Source of the DNA: Henckelia pumila
Taxonomy: Eukaryota; Streptophyta; Magnoliopsida; Lamiales; Gesneriaceae
DNA length: 64,000 bases
Direction: 5' to 3'
NCBI RefSeq assembly: GCF_033568475.1
Contig: NC_133123.1
Span: forward strand, 176,049,685 to 176,113,684
Shown: piece after piece, positions 1-9,710 of the stretch
Position numbering within the stretch: the first letter of the stretch is position 1
Layout: each line of letters starts with the position of its first letter
The notes under the pieces: model-generated
Seen by the model: only the letters and a program-made list of their open reading frames with translations
The model's database searches: none
What the model was told of the DNA's origin: nothing
Program-made: the position numbers and the translations under genes

Positions 1-1000
1 AGGTCGACAAGAACTACTACTCTGAGATCGCTCAGAACCGCGCTGAGGACACACTCTGACAAAGTGTCCAGGCTGCTGGCAGATATTGCAGCTTCCAAAG
101 ATTCCTCTACACTGATCACTGGGGTGGAAACCTCCACACTTGTTGCAAGACATGCCGGAAGATCCAGAACTCTATCCTGATCCAAACTTCTTCAAGCCAC
201 TGGAGCTAGAAAAACTGTTCCCTGACTTCTTGAACTGTTTCCCCTTCGGTCAAAAGTGATCTGCTGCTGCCACTACTTCCTCCCTCTTACCTCGGTGGTT
301 GATTCTGATACTGAGACGGCTGATTCTGAAACTGTCTCGGCTGTTGAGATACAAACTGAGCTCCACGCTATTTCATCAAACCTGATTCGGCTCCTTTGGC
401 TTGATTCAGAGCATCAGCAAAATTATCGGGCCTACCAGTATTTACCAAGGTAAAGATATCGGGGTTCAAGCTATTTATGAACTGATCAGCTTTTGCTTCC
501 TCGTTTTCGTCAATGTGTGGCGCGAATCTCAACATGCTATCAAATTTTGCCACATATTCTTTGATATTCAAATTCTCTTGCCTCAAAGTAGCAAACTCTA
601 CCACTTTATCTTTTTTTTAAGAGACTGGGAAAAAGCGTTTATAAAACTCAGTCTTAAACACACTCCAAGAAACAACTGTACCTCGATTCTCTAGGGCTTT
701 CTTCATCGAGATCCACCAACTTTTAGCAATGCCCTGAAGCTGATGAACAACTAACTGGATTCGACAGTCGTCGGTGTAATCCAGATAATCAAACAACTGC
801 TCGATGTCTTCCAACCAACTCTCACAATCAACTGCATTCTCGGTACCCTATAGAGTCGGTGGTTTGAAATACTGAAACCTCTTCAGCAAGGTTTCCATCG
901 GTGTCGTAGTGACATCCATCGCTTCAGTCTCAGTACTACCCTGATCATTCGGAGGAGTTACTGCTGGTCGTTCCCTTTTCAAAACTTGACGAGGAGCCAT
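1..1000 (-). pseudogene. Ty3/gypsy gag, broken, 5' part of element Y
   Basis: This is the gag protein of an LTR retrotransposon, which would form the cytoplasmic particle that packages element RNA. The reading frame starts at the ATG complementary to 998-1000 (MAPRQVLKRE) and runs off the left edge. A retrotransposon gag domain is visible (WLEDIEQLFDYLDYTDD, KSWW, EYVAKFDSMLRFAPHI), followed by an intact CCHC zinc knuckle near 60-130 (CNICQQPGHFVRVC). The frame is interrupted by in-frame stops near 850, 605 and 365, so it cannot make a full protein. The primer binding site and LTR lie just upstream on the same strand. The gag closely resembles that of element Z at 34068-35123, so both belong to one lineage, probably chromovirus-like. 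The lineage name is inferred; the gag identity is clear. Confidence 0.85.
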
Positions 1001-1313
1001 ATATGATAAACAAATGGTTAGGACACAACTAACTCAATCTCAACAATTCGGTGCTCATCAACCTCTGTTCGATTAACTCATACAACCTCAAGAGAACTCG
1101 GATTCAATCGGAAATCGATTACAATTCATATCTCAAGTAATTCATGCTTTACAATTAAATCACAAAATCATGTAATTCAAATAATTCTCAAATAATAAAG
1201 CATACTCGCATGGAATTCAAATAATCAAATAAAGAATTCAATCACATGCGAGTAATTAAATCAAGTGGACTCGATCTACCCCGTTCACTTCTAATTCAGT
1301 CCAAGAACTTATC

Positions 1314-1325
1314 GCTCTGATACCA
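1314..1325 (-). promoter_or_regulatory. Primer binding site of element Y
   Basis: The minus strand reads TGGTATCAGAGC, the complement of the 3' end of initiator tRNA-Met, which primes reverse transcription in many plant LTR elements. It lies 5 nt from the LTR end and upstream of gag, as expected. Confidence 0.9.
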
Positions 1326-1330
1326 CTTAA

Positions 1331-3333
1331 TGTGAGACCTCGGTTCTAATCATCTAATCTCAAAATATATCATTCAAATAAACCAACAAAAGCCAAGAAG
1401 AATCAAATAAAAAAAAATTTATTTTTCATGACATGCAAAGGGCCTCGCTCGAGCGGTAATATATTGCCGCTCGAGCGAGCAAAACTCTGCCTGAGAAACC
1501 TCAAAAGCTCTCGCTCGAGCGGTAATAAAGTTCCGCTCGAGCGAGACAAACTCTTTCTCAAAAAGAATTATACCCCTCGCTCGAGCGGTAATAAACTGTC
1601 GCTCGAGCGAGCCCAACTCTGAACAAAAAAATAACAGAACTTATACTTAAACAATAATCCATCATCAACATAATTTCAAAACATAATGAGGTATCCAGAT
1701 ACATGCAGTAACAACATATAAACCACCATACTCGAATATTCGATACAACTTAATTCAAAGAAAGTACGAGTTCTAAACATGCTTTTAATACAACACGAGT
1801 TCGACATGTTATTCGACTTCTAAAGTCTCACTTCTATCCTTCAGTCCCGAGCTAATCATGTCGCCTCTGACTCGATCTTGCCCCCACCTGTTGTAAAGTA
1901 CACATACAAAACAAGACAACAGACGGATAATTCCGGTGAGAATAATATTCTCAGTAAAAGCAACATCACATGCAATATCAAGTAATATATAAAAATCATG
2001 ATATAACGACAACATATTCCAAAAACGAAAAAGAATGATATGCATGTCTTTAGAATTTGGGATTATCTAATCAGATAATCAAAAGATAACTCGGTTCTTC
2101 GGTTGGGATCCCGAGTACAAGATATCACAACATCTCACCAACTCACCCGATCGAGATGGATGATGTATAACTCAATCCTCTATACTCTGATGCAACTATA
2201 AGGAGTATTCGGACTCTGGGAGACGTCAAAAACCCAGGCACTCGATTATAGCGCCCAAAACATCTAATTCGAAATGAAATCAATTAATTCAGCTCAAGAT
2301 GAATGCAAGTGCAATCGTAATACATTCAAACATATAATTCAAGTAATTCAAACAAACATGAAAGTATGTGATTTCAGAGAACTCGAAAATCATCTCATAT
2401 TCGAGTATTCGTCCCTATTCGATTCAATTTCGACTTACACCTTTCTCGATTCAAAGCTCCAACTCAGGATAAGCTGAAAAGGCAGAAAATACGATCACAA
2501 TCTAATCCAACCTCAATTCAAATCGACATGTTAAACTAGTTACCAATTCACGATAAACTCGTTGACAATTCAAATTCTGTCAACTCCGAGCCCAACAGCC
2601 TTCAAACCAATCTGTAATGAAGTAATATAGGATCGACGTCAACATTCAAACTAAACGAAATACGGCTCAAACAATTCAAACCAAATGATATCCAAAACTC
2701 AAACCGGCGGCATAACGGCTTATAACGGACAACCGTAAAACCACAAACAACAATATATCTATCCAAACCAAATCATATCAAGAACAATTCAACAATTTAA
2801 ACTCGATATCAACCAAATATCAAACCCTTATTTTCAAAAATCACCAATAAAATCATAACAATTCCAAACGTCGTTTTTTTTTCGATCTGACATCGAATAA
2901 ACGATATATACTAGCTCAAGCACGACATATCCAAAAATAATCATAATCCATCGACATCCGAAAAATATAGTATAATCGATTGAAGAAATACTTACGATAG
3001 AACGAAGCCTTCGATGTCGTGATCGCGAATCTACCTTCGGATTAAATTTCTACCGGATGGATCGTGCAAAATCGGAAATCTAAAAGCTTGAAGATCATGT
3101 TTGGAGAGCTTACATGGAGGAAAGAGGCATGGAGAAGGAAGAATGAATGAAGGAGAAGCCTTGTCATGCTTGTAGTAATAAAGACTAAGTCAAATAACCT
3201 AATTTGCAATTTAGTCCCTGAAATTTTCAAAAATTGCAAAACAGTCCCTGATCAAATATCAATTCAACTCTCGAAACTTTTAATCTCGAAAAATTGATAA
3301 TAAACTCAATTAAGATAATTTCGGAGCGTTACA
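1331..3333 (-). mobile_element. 5' LTR of gypsy element Y (about 2.0 kb)
   Basis: Read on the minus strand, the LTR starts TGTAACGCTCCG (at 3333) and ends CTCACA (at 1331), giving TG...CA ends, and is followed by the primer binding site. Blocks near 1800-1950 and 2095-2235 recur around 51400-51930, 60960-61500 and 63290-63740, tying this LTR to elements X and Y2. The 3' part carries three 36-nt hairpins. No gene is seen inside; short frames in it are chance. The partner LTR is outside the window. Confidence 0.85.
1444..1611. repeat. Three 36-nt hairpins at exact 66-bp period inside the LTR
   Basis: Inverted repeats at 1444-1479, 1510-1545 and 1576-1611 have arms of the form CTCGCTCGAGCGG paired with its complement around a 10-nt AT-rich loop. 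Starts are exactly 66 bp apart. The 66-bp unit (22 codons) makes open frames on both strands that are not genes. In the element's RNA these hairpins lie about 115-285 nt upstream of the primer binding site. Confidence 0.9.
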
Positions 3334-4892
3334 CCAGACCTCAAGAAGGTCACGACCAGATCCATTTCCTAGAGGCAAGCCGCATAGACTAGAAAATTTT
3401 GTTTTGGCTCTCCTATAGCTAAGGCATTCCAAACCCCTTTCTTATGGCCTACCACAAGAATCTATCCAAGCACCCTATAAGACTCCCTAAATGTCCAGCA
3501 AGAGCCCTTGAGCTAGTCACTTACCCGGTGCTAGCTCAATTCAAACGTTTAACCCTATACGATAACCCGACATCCTCACACACTACAAACCAACACCCCA
3601 TCCAAAATCTTACAAGTCCAGCCCATACTACTCATCGAACACACTTCCAAGATCACATTTACATCCTAAAATCACCCCTTGGACAGCCCCTTTACCCCTT
3701 CATCCATTTCATCAAAATTTTGATTTCAAAAGCCCCAACTCAAGCCAAATTTACAACTTTTCAACACATAAAAATTAAAGGGTTAGCATATCACAATATA
3801 TAATTCATAACCACAATTCAAACATGCATTGGATCGAATTTAAACTTGCACATTCTTATTTTTCTTTCAAATTACCAAAGATTTCCAACTAGAAATAAAT
3901 TTTCAATCCAATTCAATCCATAAAACATTCTAGAAATGAAAACATGCATAAATTTCAAAATAATCCCTTTCCTACTGATTTTTCGAACCAAATTCACCAC
4001 ATATGCATAAAATAATTTGAAAATTTGAAATCGAAGAGAAGGAACCAATAAAATCATATATATTCTATGTTTGAGTTTAAAAAGGAGTCAAAACTTGCCT
4101 AGATTTCAACCCAATGAAGGCACAAAGGGACGGCTAAGTGGGGAGGATGGCTCGACCACCAGCTGTAAGGCCTTCCTCAGGTGGACCTCGAGGCGGCACG
4201 GCGGAGGTTGGTGGCTGGGATGGGCGGCCGGAGTTGAAGGGGAAGAGAAAATGGTGATGGCCGATGCGTGAGACTTAGGAGAGGAGGAGTGTGCGGCTAG
4301 GTGAGTTAGGGTTAGAGGTGGGGCTCAATTATTTTAATGTGTAGAGAGTTCTAGATGTGTTTTGTGTATATGTATTAGTGTGTGTATGTATAGGTAGGTG
4401 ATATGAGTGTGAGATAGTTGAAAAAGTGCTTCTACACTTATAAAAGTGTCACTCTTGCTATTACAACTTTAGATCTAGGATTTTTGTACTCATTTTAAAT
4501 TCCATAATTTAAAAATTAAGAATAGAATTTCACTAATCCGAGTCCAAAAAAGCTAATTTTAAGAAATATTGAAAATTACGCGCAAGAATGCACTTACGCG
4601 ATTTTTGTCAACCGAACATTTTAAAATAATATTTTATTTTTATTTCATTTAACTCTCATGAATTTTAGGTCATAAAAAACTAGAATATGAGGTTTTTCCG
4701 CCGTGTCCACCTTTACCGCATGACGGGGCCGAAGGTCACCGAATTCAAATATTTCAATTAAATAAATTTAAATATTTGAGCAATTAAATTCTAAGAAAAT
4801 TTCAAAGAATTTAATCCTCATGAATTTTTAAGAACTTAGATATCGAGGTTAATTTAGGCATGTAATTTAAATTATGGAACTTAGGCGTCACA
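3334..4892 (-). mobile_element. LTR-like debris, gypsy type
   Basis: On the minus strand the segment starts TGTGACGCCTAAG at 4892, a common plant gypsy LTR start. It contains a GC-rich block at 4100-4310 and a stretch near 4690-4740 that resembles the layout of the V LTRs near 38960. The left end abuts the Y LTR at 3333. There are no coding signatures; the 119-codon frame at 3444-3803 has no recognisable domain. The LTR assignment is inferred from end sequence and layout. Confidence 0.45.
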
Positions 4893-5589
4893 TAAACAAA
4901 TAAACATTTGAAGGAATTTAAACACCAACTCATAAATTAAAATCAATACTTTAAATATTTTGATGTCACAAAAATAAATAAAGTATTTAAACACAAGCAT
5001 AGCGTTTTAAAATAATTCAAATAAACTAAATGATTGTTTAAAAGTCATTTAAATAAATACACAAGCGAGATAAAATCTTTTAAACGACCTGGACAATTAA
5101 AAGCTTCTAAATAAATAAGCTATACATTTAAAATGATTTAAAATAACTAATCGCTAAACTTTAGTTATTTAAAATAAATAAGTTGGACAATAAATATTTA
5201 AATAAATAAGCTAAACAGTTAAAATCATTTAAATAATTGTCCAATAAACTCAAGTCATTTTAAATAAATAAGCGGAGCAGTTAAGATCATTTAAATGAAT
5301 AAACTAAATAATTAAAATTATTTAATTAAGCAAGTTTAAATCTTTAAACTATTTAAAACAATTAGGTTGCACAATAAAAATCATTTTGACAAATAAACTT
5401 AAACAATTAAAAGCATTAATTAAATGGTTAGTACAATAAAAAAAATCATTTGAATAAATAATTAATATTTTATTATCAAATAATTCAGATAAAGAATTTT
5501 AAACCGATTAAACTTAAAAATAATAATCATAATGTTTATTTAATATAATATATGCATGCGATTTATTAGATTGTATTTTAGGTGCTGCA
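4893..5589 (-). mobile_element. LTR fragment, family W, reverse orientation
   Basis: The end at 5581-5589 reads TGCAGCACC on the minus strand. The segment aligns by eye, as reverse complement, with the first part of the W LTR at 31128-31700: the shared start (GCACCTAAAATC, with small changes) and a run of TTTAAATGATTTTAA-like words in the same order. It is a truncated start of a W LTR, very AT-rich. Confidence 0.6.
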
Positions 5590-5631
5590 ATAACTGCAAT
5601 ACATCTTGTCTAATTATGAAAATTGTTTTTA

Positions 5632-6009
5632 CCGTTTGGTATGACGTTTTATTAATTTATTTATAACTTATCTTATCCAATCTCGCGTTCTTTTTGTCAT
5701 ATTATTTATCCATATATTAATATTTTATTTTACATCATTCGAATCATTAATTATTTATCTTTCATTAATCAAATCATTGAATTTAAATTACTATATTACC
5801 CTTATAAATAATATTATTCATATTTTATTTATTGTTAATAGGATAAAATGATAATTTATCATTTTTATATAAAATTTAATCAATCAATCAAATCAACTAT
5901 AATCTATCAATCAAATCAAATATTATATTAACTATCATTTCTTATTTATTTTTTATTACATTATATTACTTATATATGTATTATTTATCTAATCACTCAA
6001 ACAAACAAT
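5632..6009. mobile_element. Possible MITE upstream of the PPR gene
   Basis: An AT-rich block begins with CCGTTTGGTATGACG and ends with TCACTCAAACAAACAAT, whose complement (ATTGTTTGTTTGAGTGA) is an imperfect inverted match. Size and composition suit a non-autonomous DNA transposon. No target duplication was recognised, so this is tentative. No gene is seen between 5590 and 6129. Confidence 0.3.
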
Positions 6010-6129
6010 ATTTTTAGAGTCCATTAAAAAATTGTTATTAATTACTTTTAAAAAAGCATTGTTAATAGTAAAAAAAATTGTAGAAGATATTATAGTGTGG
6101 TTATTCTTTTTGTGAAGTGACTTGCACCC

Positions 6130-6141
6130 AAATTAGGGTTT
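6130..6141 (+). promoter_or_regulatory. Telo-box-like motif before the PPR gene
   Basis: AAATTAGGGTTT lies about 45 bp upstream of the ATG. The AGGGTTT (telo-box) motif is common near transcription starts of plant genes for translation and organelle functions. Its position is right; its function here is inferred. Confidence 0.4.
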
Positions 6142-6186
6142 AAGAGTGGGGACTGTTGAGGGTTTCTTGGTGTTCATTTCTGAATC

Positions 6187-8394
6187 ATGTCCAGTCGCCT
6201 CATCCACCTGCTCCGCCGTTCTACACGCCGCTACACCACCTCCTCCTCCGCTTCTTTTCCCTACCAAGCCCCCATCTCCGCCGCCGGCGCTTCCAATCCC
6301 CATGACCACGACCCCATAAATTCCGGCTACACGAACAACAATAACTTGGACTCTCCCACGGCGGACACACCTCAATATAATCCATACCCTAATCCTCAAT
6401 CCCATCCCCCTCCCTTTGAGTCCAATCCTAATCACCAATTTCAACCTTCCGCCGGGGATTCGCCAAATTTTCAGTACAGCTCCAAATTTTCCAATCATTT
6501 TCAACCGACGATTTCGAGTCCTAATAATCCTACCGTTAATCCTGCGTCCTACTCTGTTCCTGTGCGATCGTATGGATTCTCATCCGCAGAGGAGGCGGCG
6601 GCGGAGCGCCGGCGCCGGAAGCGCCGCCTTAGAATTGAGCCTCCTCTGTATGCCCTTCGCCCCAACCCCACCTACGCCCCACCCAATGCCAACGATCCTG
6701 ACAAGCCTAAGCTACCCGATTCCACATCTGCTCTGGTGGGGAATCGCCTCAATCTTCACAATCGGGTCCAGTCCCTGATTCGTGCTGGTGACCTTGTCTC
6801 AGCTTCCTATGTTGTTCGCCAGTCTGTTTTCCAATCGGTCCGCCCGACTGTCTTCACTTGCAATGCCATCATTGCAGCCATGTATCGTGCCAAGCGGTAC
6901 AATGATGCGAAGGCATTGTTTCAATACTTTTTTCGGCAGTTCAATATCATACCAAATATTGTTTCATATAATAATCTTATTGTATCTCATTGTGAGTCAA
7001 ATGAGGTTGATGACGCATTGAAAGTTTATGAGTACATAATAGAAAATGCACCATACAGCCCGTCCGCTGTAAGTTATCGCCATCTTACTAAGGGTCTTAT
7101 TGATGCAGATCGCATAAATGATGCAGTAAGTTTGCTTCGTGAGATGTTGAATAAGGGTCATGGTGCAGATTCTTTGGTTTATAATAATGTGATTCTTGGT
7201 TTCTTGAATTTGGGCAATTTAGAGAAGGCTAATGAGTTGTTTGATGAGTTGAAGGAACGGTGCACGGTTTATGATGGGGTCGTGAATGCGGCTTTCATGG
7301 ATTGGTTTTTCAAACAGGAGAAGCCGAAAGAGGCGATGGAGTCGTATAGGGATTTGATGGGTCGGAACTACAGGATGGTGCCTGCCACTAGAAATGTTCT
7401 TTTGGAGACGCTGTTGAGGCATGGGAAACATAAAGAAGCATGGGATTTGTTCAATGACATGTTGGATGATCACACACCACCAACTTTCCAGGCAGTGAAT
7501 TCTGACACTTTCAATATGATGGTCAATGAGTGCTTCAAGGAAGGGAAGGTTGAGGAGGCAATGGAGGTTTTCAAAAGATCCGGGAAGGGAGTCAAGTCGA
7601 AGCCTTTCCAGATGGATGTGGCAGGTTTTAATAATATGATTTTAAGAATGTGTGAGCTCGAAATGATGGATGAAGCAGAGCAATACTATAAGCAGTTATG
7701 TGACAAGTCATTGTCTCCGGATGTTAATACGTATAGAATATTGATTGACACATATATTAAGGTGGATAGGGTAGAAAATATGCTAGAGAAGTATGCAAAG
7801 ATGGTTGATTTGGGATTGAGAGTTATTCCACAATATGCCAATAAGTGGTTCGGTTTCTTGATTGAGAAAGGCAAGTCTTTTGATTGCATTCCTGTTTTGT
7901 CTAAAATGGCTGATCGAGAACCAAAACCAGATGTAACCACCTATGATATAGTGATAAGGGGGCTAGTTGAGGTAGGTAATTATGATGCCATTACCAATGT
8001 GCTTAGAGAGATGACTAACCATGGTGTTGGTACTTCGGCGTCACTTAAAGACTTTGTGTTGGATGTTTTTGAGAAACAAGGCCGGCGGGTTGAGATTGAG
8101 AATATTTTGAACAGCTACTCAAGTCATTTTCCACCTCAGAGGCCTTTCCAAGGGACCCGTGCTCCTGCAAGAATGGCTTGGTCACCTCAAACGGCTGAAC
8201 AGGGAGCAAGAAATCCTGCTTTGCCATGGCAGACGGCATCTCCTCCGTCTGCTCCCCAGACGATGGCTTATGATAATAATTATACTGAACGGAGAGTGTA
8301 TCAACCTCAAATAACTGAACAGATGGTACATCCACAGCCCATGTCTGGCCACGAGGCTGAACCCGTTCGAATGGCAGGACAATATGGCACCTAA
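6187..8394 (+). CDS. GRP23: Pentatricopeptide-repeat protein, GRP23-like
   Basis: A single uninterrupted 735-residue frame. The N-terminus (MSSRLIHLLRRSTRRYTTSS) is basic and serine-rich with no acidic residues, which suits an organelle presequence. Residues 50-120 are proline/asparagine-rich, 141-149 form a basic cluster (RRRRKRRLR), and about 180-640 is a tract of PPR helices (TVFTCNAIIAAMYRAKRYNDA, SVVYNN-type repeats). The C-terminus (about 655-735) is glutamine/proline-rich with scattered tryptophans. This order of basic region, PPRs and a Gln/Trp-bearing tail matches Arabidopsis GRP23 (At1g10270), required for early embryo development and linked to organelle RNA editing or to RNA polymerase interaction. 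The tail is shorter than in the Arabidopsis protein (about 913 residues as I recall). A telo-box lies just upstream. No introns, consistent with most PPR genes. The paralogue NUWA (At3g49240) is the main alternative. Confidence 0.85.
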   Translation: MSSRLIHLLRRSTRRYTTSSSASFPYQAPISAAGASNPHDHDPINSGYTNNNNLDSPTADTPQYNPYPNPQSHPPPFESNPNHQFQPSAGDSPNFQYSSKFSNHFQPTISSPNNPTVNPASYSVPVRSYGFSSAEEAAAERRRRKRRLRIEPPLYALRPNPTYAPPNANDPDKPKLPDSTSALVGNRLNLHNRVQSLIRAGDLVSASYVVRQSVFQSVRPTVFTCNAIIAAMYRAKRYNDAKALFQYFFRQFNIIPNIVSYNNLIVSHCESNEVDDALKVYEYIIENAPYSPSAVSYRHLTKGLIDADRINDAVSLLREMLNKGHGADSLVYNNVILGFLNLGNLEKANELFDELKERCTVYDGVVNAAFMDWFFKQEKPKEAMESYRDLMGRNYRMVPATRNVLLETLLRHGKHKEAWDLFNDMLDDHTPPTFQAVNSDTFNMMVNECFKEGKVEEAMEVFKRSGKGVKSKPFQMDVAGFNNMILRMCELEMMDEAEQYYKQLCDKSLSPDVNTYRILIDTYIKVDRVENMLEKYAKMVDLGLRVIPQYANKWFGFLIEKGKSFDCIPVLSKMADREPKPDVTTYDIVIRGLVEVGNYDAITNVLREMTNHGVGTSASLKDFVLDVFEKQGRRVEIENILNSYSSHFPPQRPFQGTRAPARMAWSPQTAEQGARNPALPWQTASPPSAPQTMAYDNNYTERRVYQPQITEQMVHPQPMSGHEAEPVRMAGQYGT

Positions 8395-9710
8395 TTTATA
8401 GGTGGGATTATTATAGTTTGATGTGATTGTGATGAAGCGCAGAAAGGGACACATTATTTTTCAGTATGAAAAGTTTTTGTGGTGAGTGATCTATAATATA
8501 TCCATAAGAACTTGTTAGTTGATGCCACAAGTTTTTGGTTGTAGCTTACAGGTCAATAGCAAAATGTGCGTCGTGTATCAGATTTAATGCATTTGTCATT
8601 TGTATAACTTTAACCTGTATCCCATTTATTATGTGTCATTCAAATAATCTTGGTTGTGGCTGGCATATAATTTAGAATAGTGTATGACAACTTTGCTTTA
8701 ATATTCGAATTTAAACCTTCGACATTTTGCAATGCACCGGCTGGAAGAACACTAAATTCTGGGATTTCACCATGGATCTGCATGACATGATGTAGTGTAC
8801 ATTTTAATTTACTTCTGCCTGTGAAATAAATAATTTCTTCTAGTTTACATGTAGAGAAGGTTTTGGGTGGCTGCTTGTCAAGACCACAATGGTGCCTCGT
8901 TTTGTCATGCCACTAATTCGCGCTGAAATGGTTTGTCCCAGTTGAACATAGAGTTGTCCGTTGTGTTCCAACATTTAGTGGAATTAGCACAAAAGACATT
9001 TTTACGAGAGAACTATTCTACATGCTCTTGGGAGTAACATTGGGTATTGGCCGGACATTGTTCCAAATCTGTTGGTCATTTCTTCTGTGCAAAACTTGGC
9101 CAATTTGTTCTCTTTTTTTTTGGCTCCATATGATTATCAAAAACAATTTGTTGTAAGAAAAAAAAAAGGAGATCCCGCAATGAACATTCCATACAATAAA
9201 ATGAGAACATGTGAGAGAAAATGTCGCCAGCCTCAGAATTAGATTGTTGGCGGCATTGTTGAATGCCATCAAAATCAACAAATTCGTTCTCGTTTAGAAA
9301 TTTGGCATGACACTGTCCCTGATTTTATCATTCGTCTGGAGGGTAAATCACACAAGGACTCAGCAAAGTTTTCACTGTTACATGGAAATGATTCATCTTG
9401 TTTGCTGGATATTTTATTTTATTCTCTACTGTTATAATAGTTATAGCTCGGGTTCACAAAATTTTTTCTTTTAAATAAATGTTTATGCGTTCAGGTTCAT
9501 CCTAATTTCAAGAATTCACTAGAGGGCAAGGGTTCCTGCACCTTCTCTTAATTTTGCTCGATCTCAACTCTGACAATTTGGCCATGACAATTTTTAAAAA
9601 TGACAACTAAACCTAGTTCCCTGTCAGTTAAGTCTGTAGAGGCAAGTGCTGCAGATGAGAATTGTACGGGGAAGGACCTTGGTGTAATATATATACATAT
9701 GCAACGAAAA
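8395..9710. other. Intergenic spacer between convergent genes
   Basis: This stretch should hold the 3' UTRs of the PPR gene (+) and the dehydrogenase (-). It is AT-rich and stops are frequent in all frames. I recognise no RNA gene, transposon end or further exon. Confidence 0.6.

Noticed and set aside
1444..1611. CRISPR-like evenly spaced palindromic repeats
   Set aside because: Eukaryotic LTR context; spacers are near-identical to one another rather than unique, and there are no cas genes.
1419..1622. Open frames of 64-65 codons on both strands with 22-residue repeats
   Set aside because: They follow from the 66-bp hairpin repeat inside the LTR, not from a gene.
3444..3803. 119-codon plus-strand frame
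   Set aside because: Lies in LTR-like debris; low-complexity composition (His/Thr/Pro), no domain, and no splice or promoter context.
6133..6504. Minus-strand 123-codon frame over the PPR gene start
   Set aside because: Antisense shadow of the GC-rich PPR N-terminus with no domain.
9018..9281. 87-codon minus-strand frame between the two cellular genes
   Set aside because: No family resemblance, AT-rich, and not linked to exons by splice signals.
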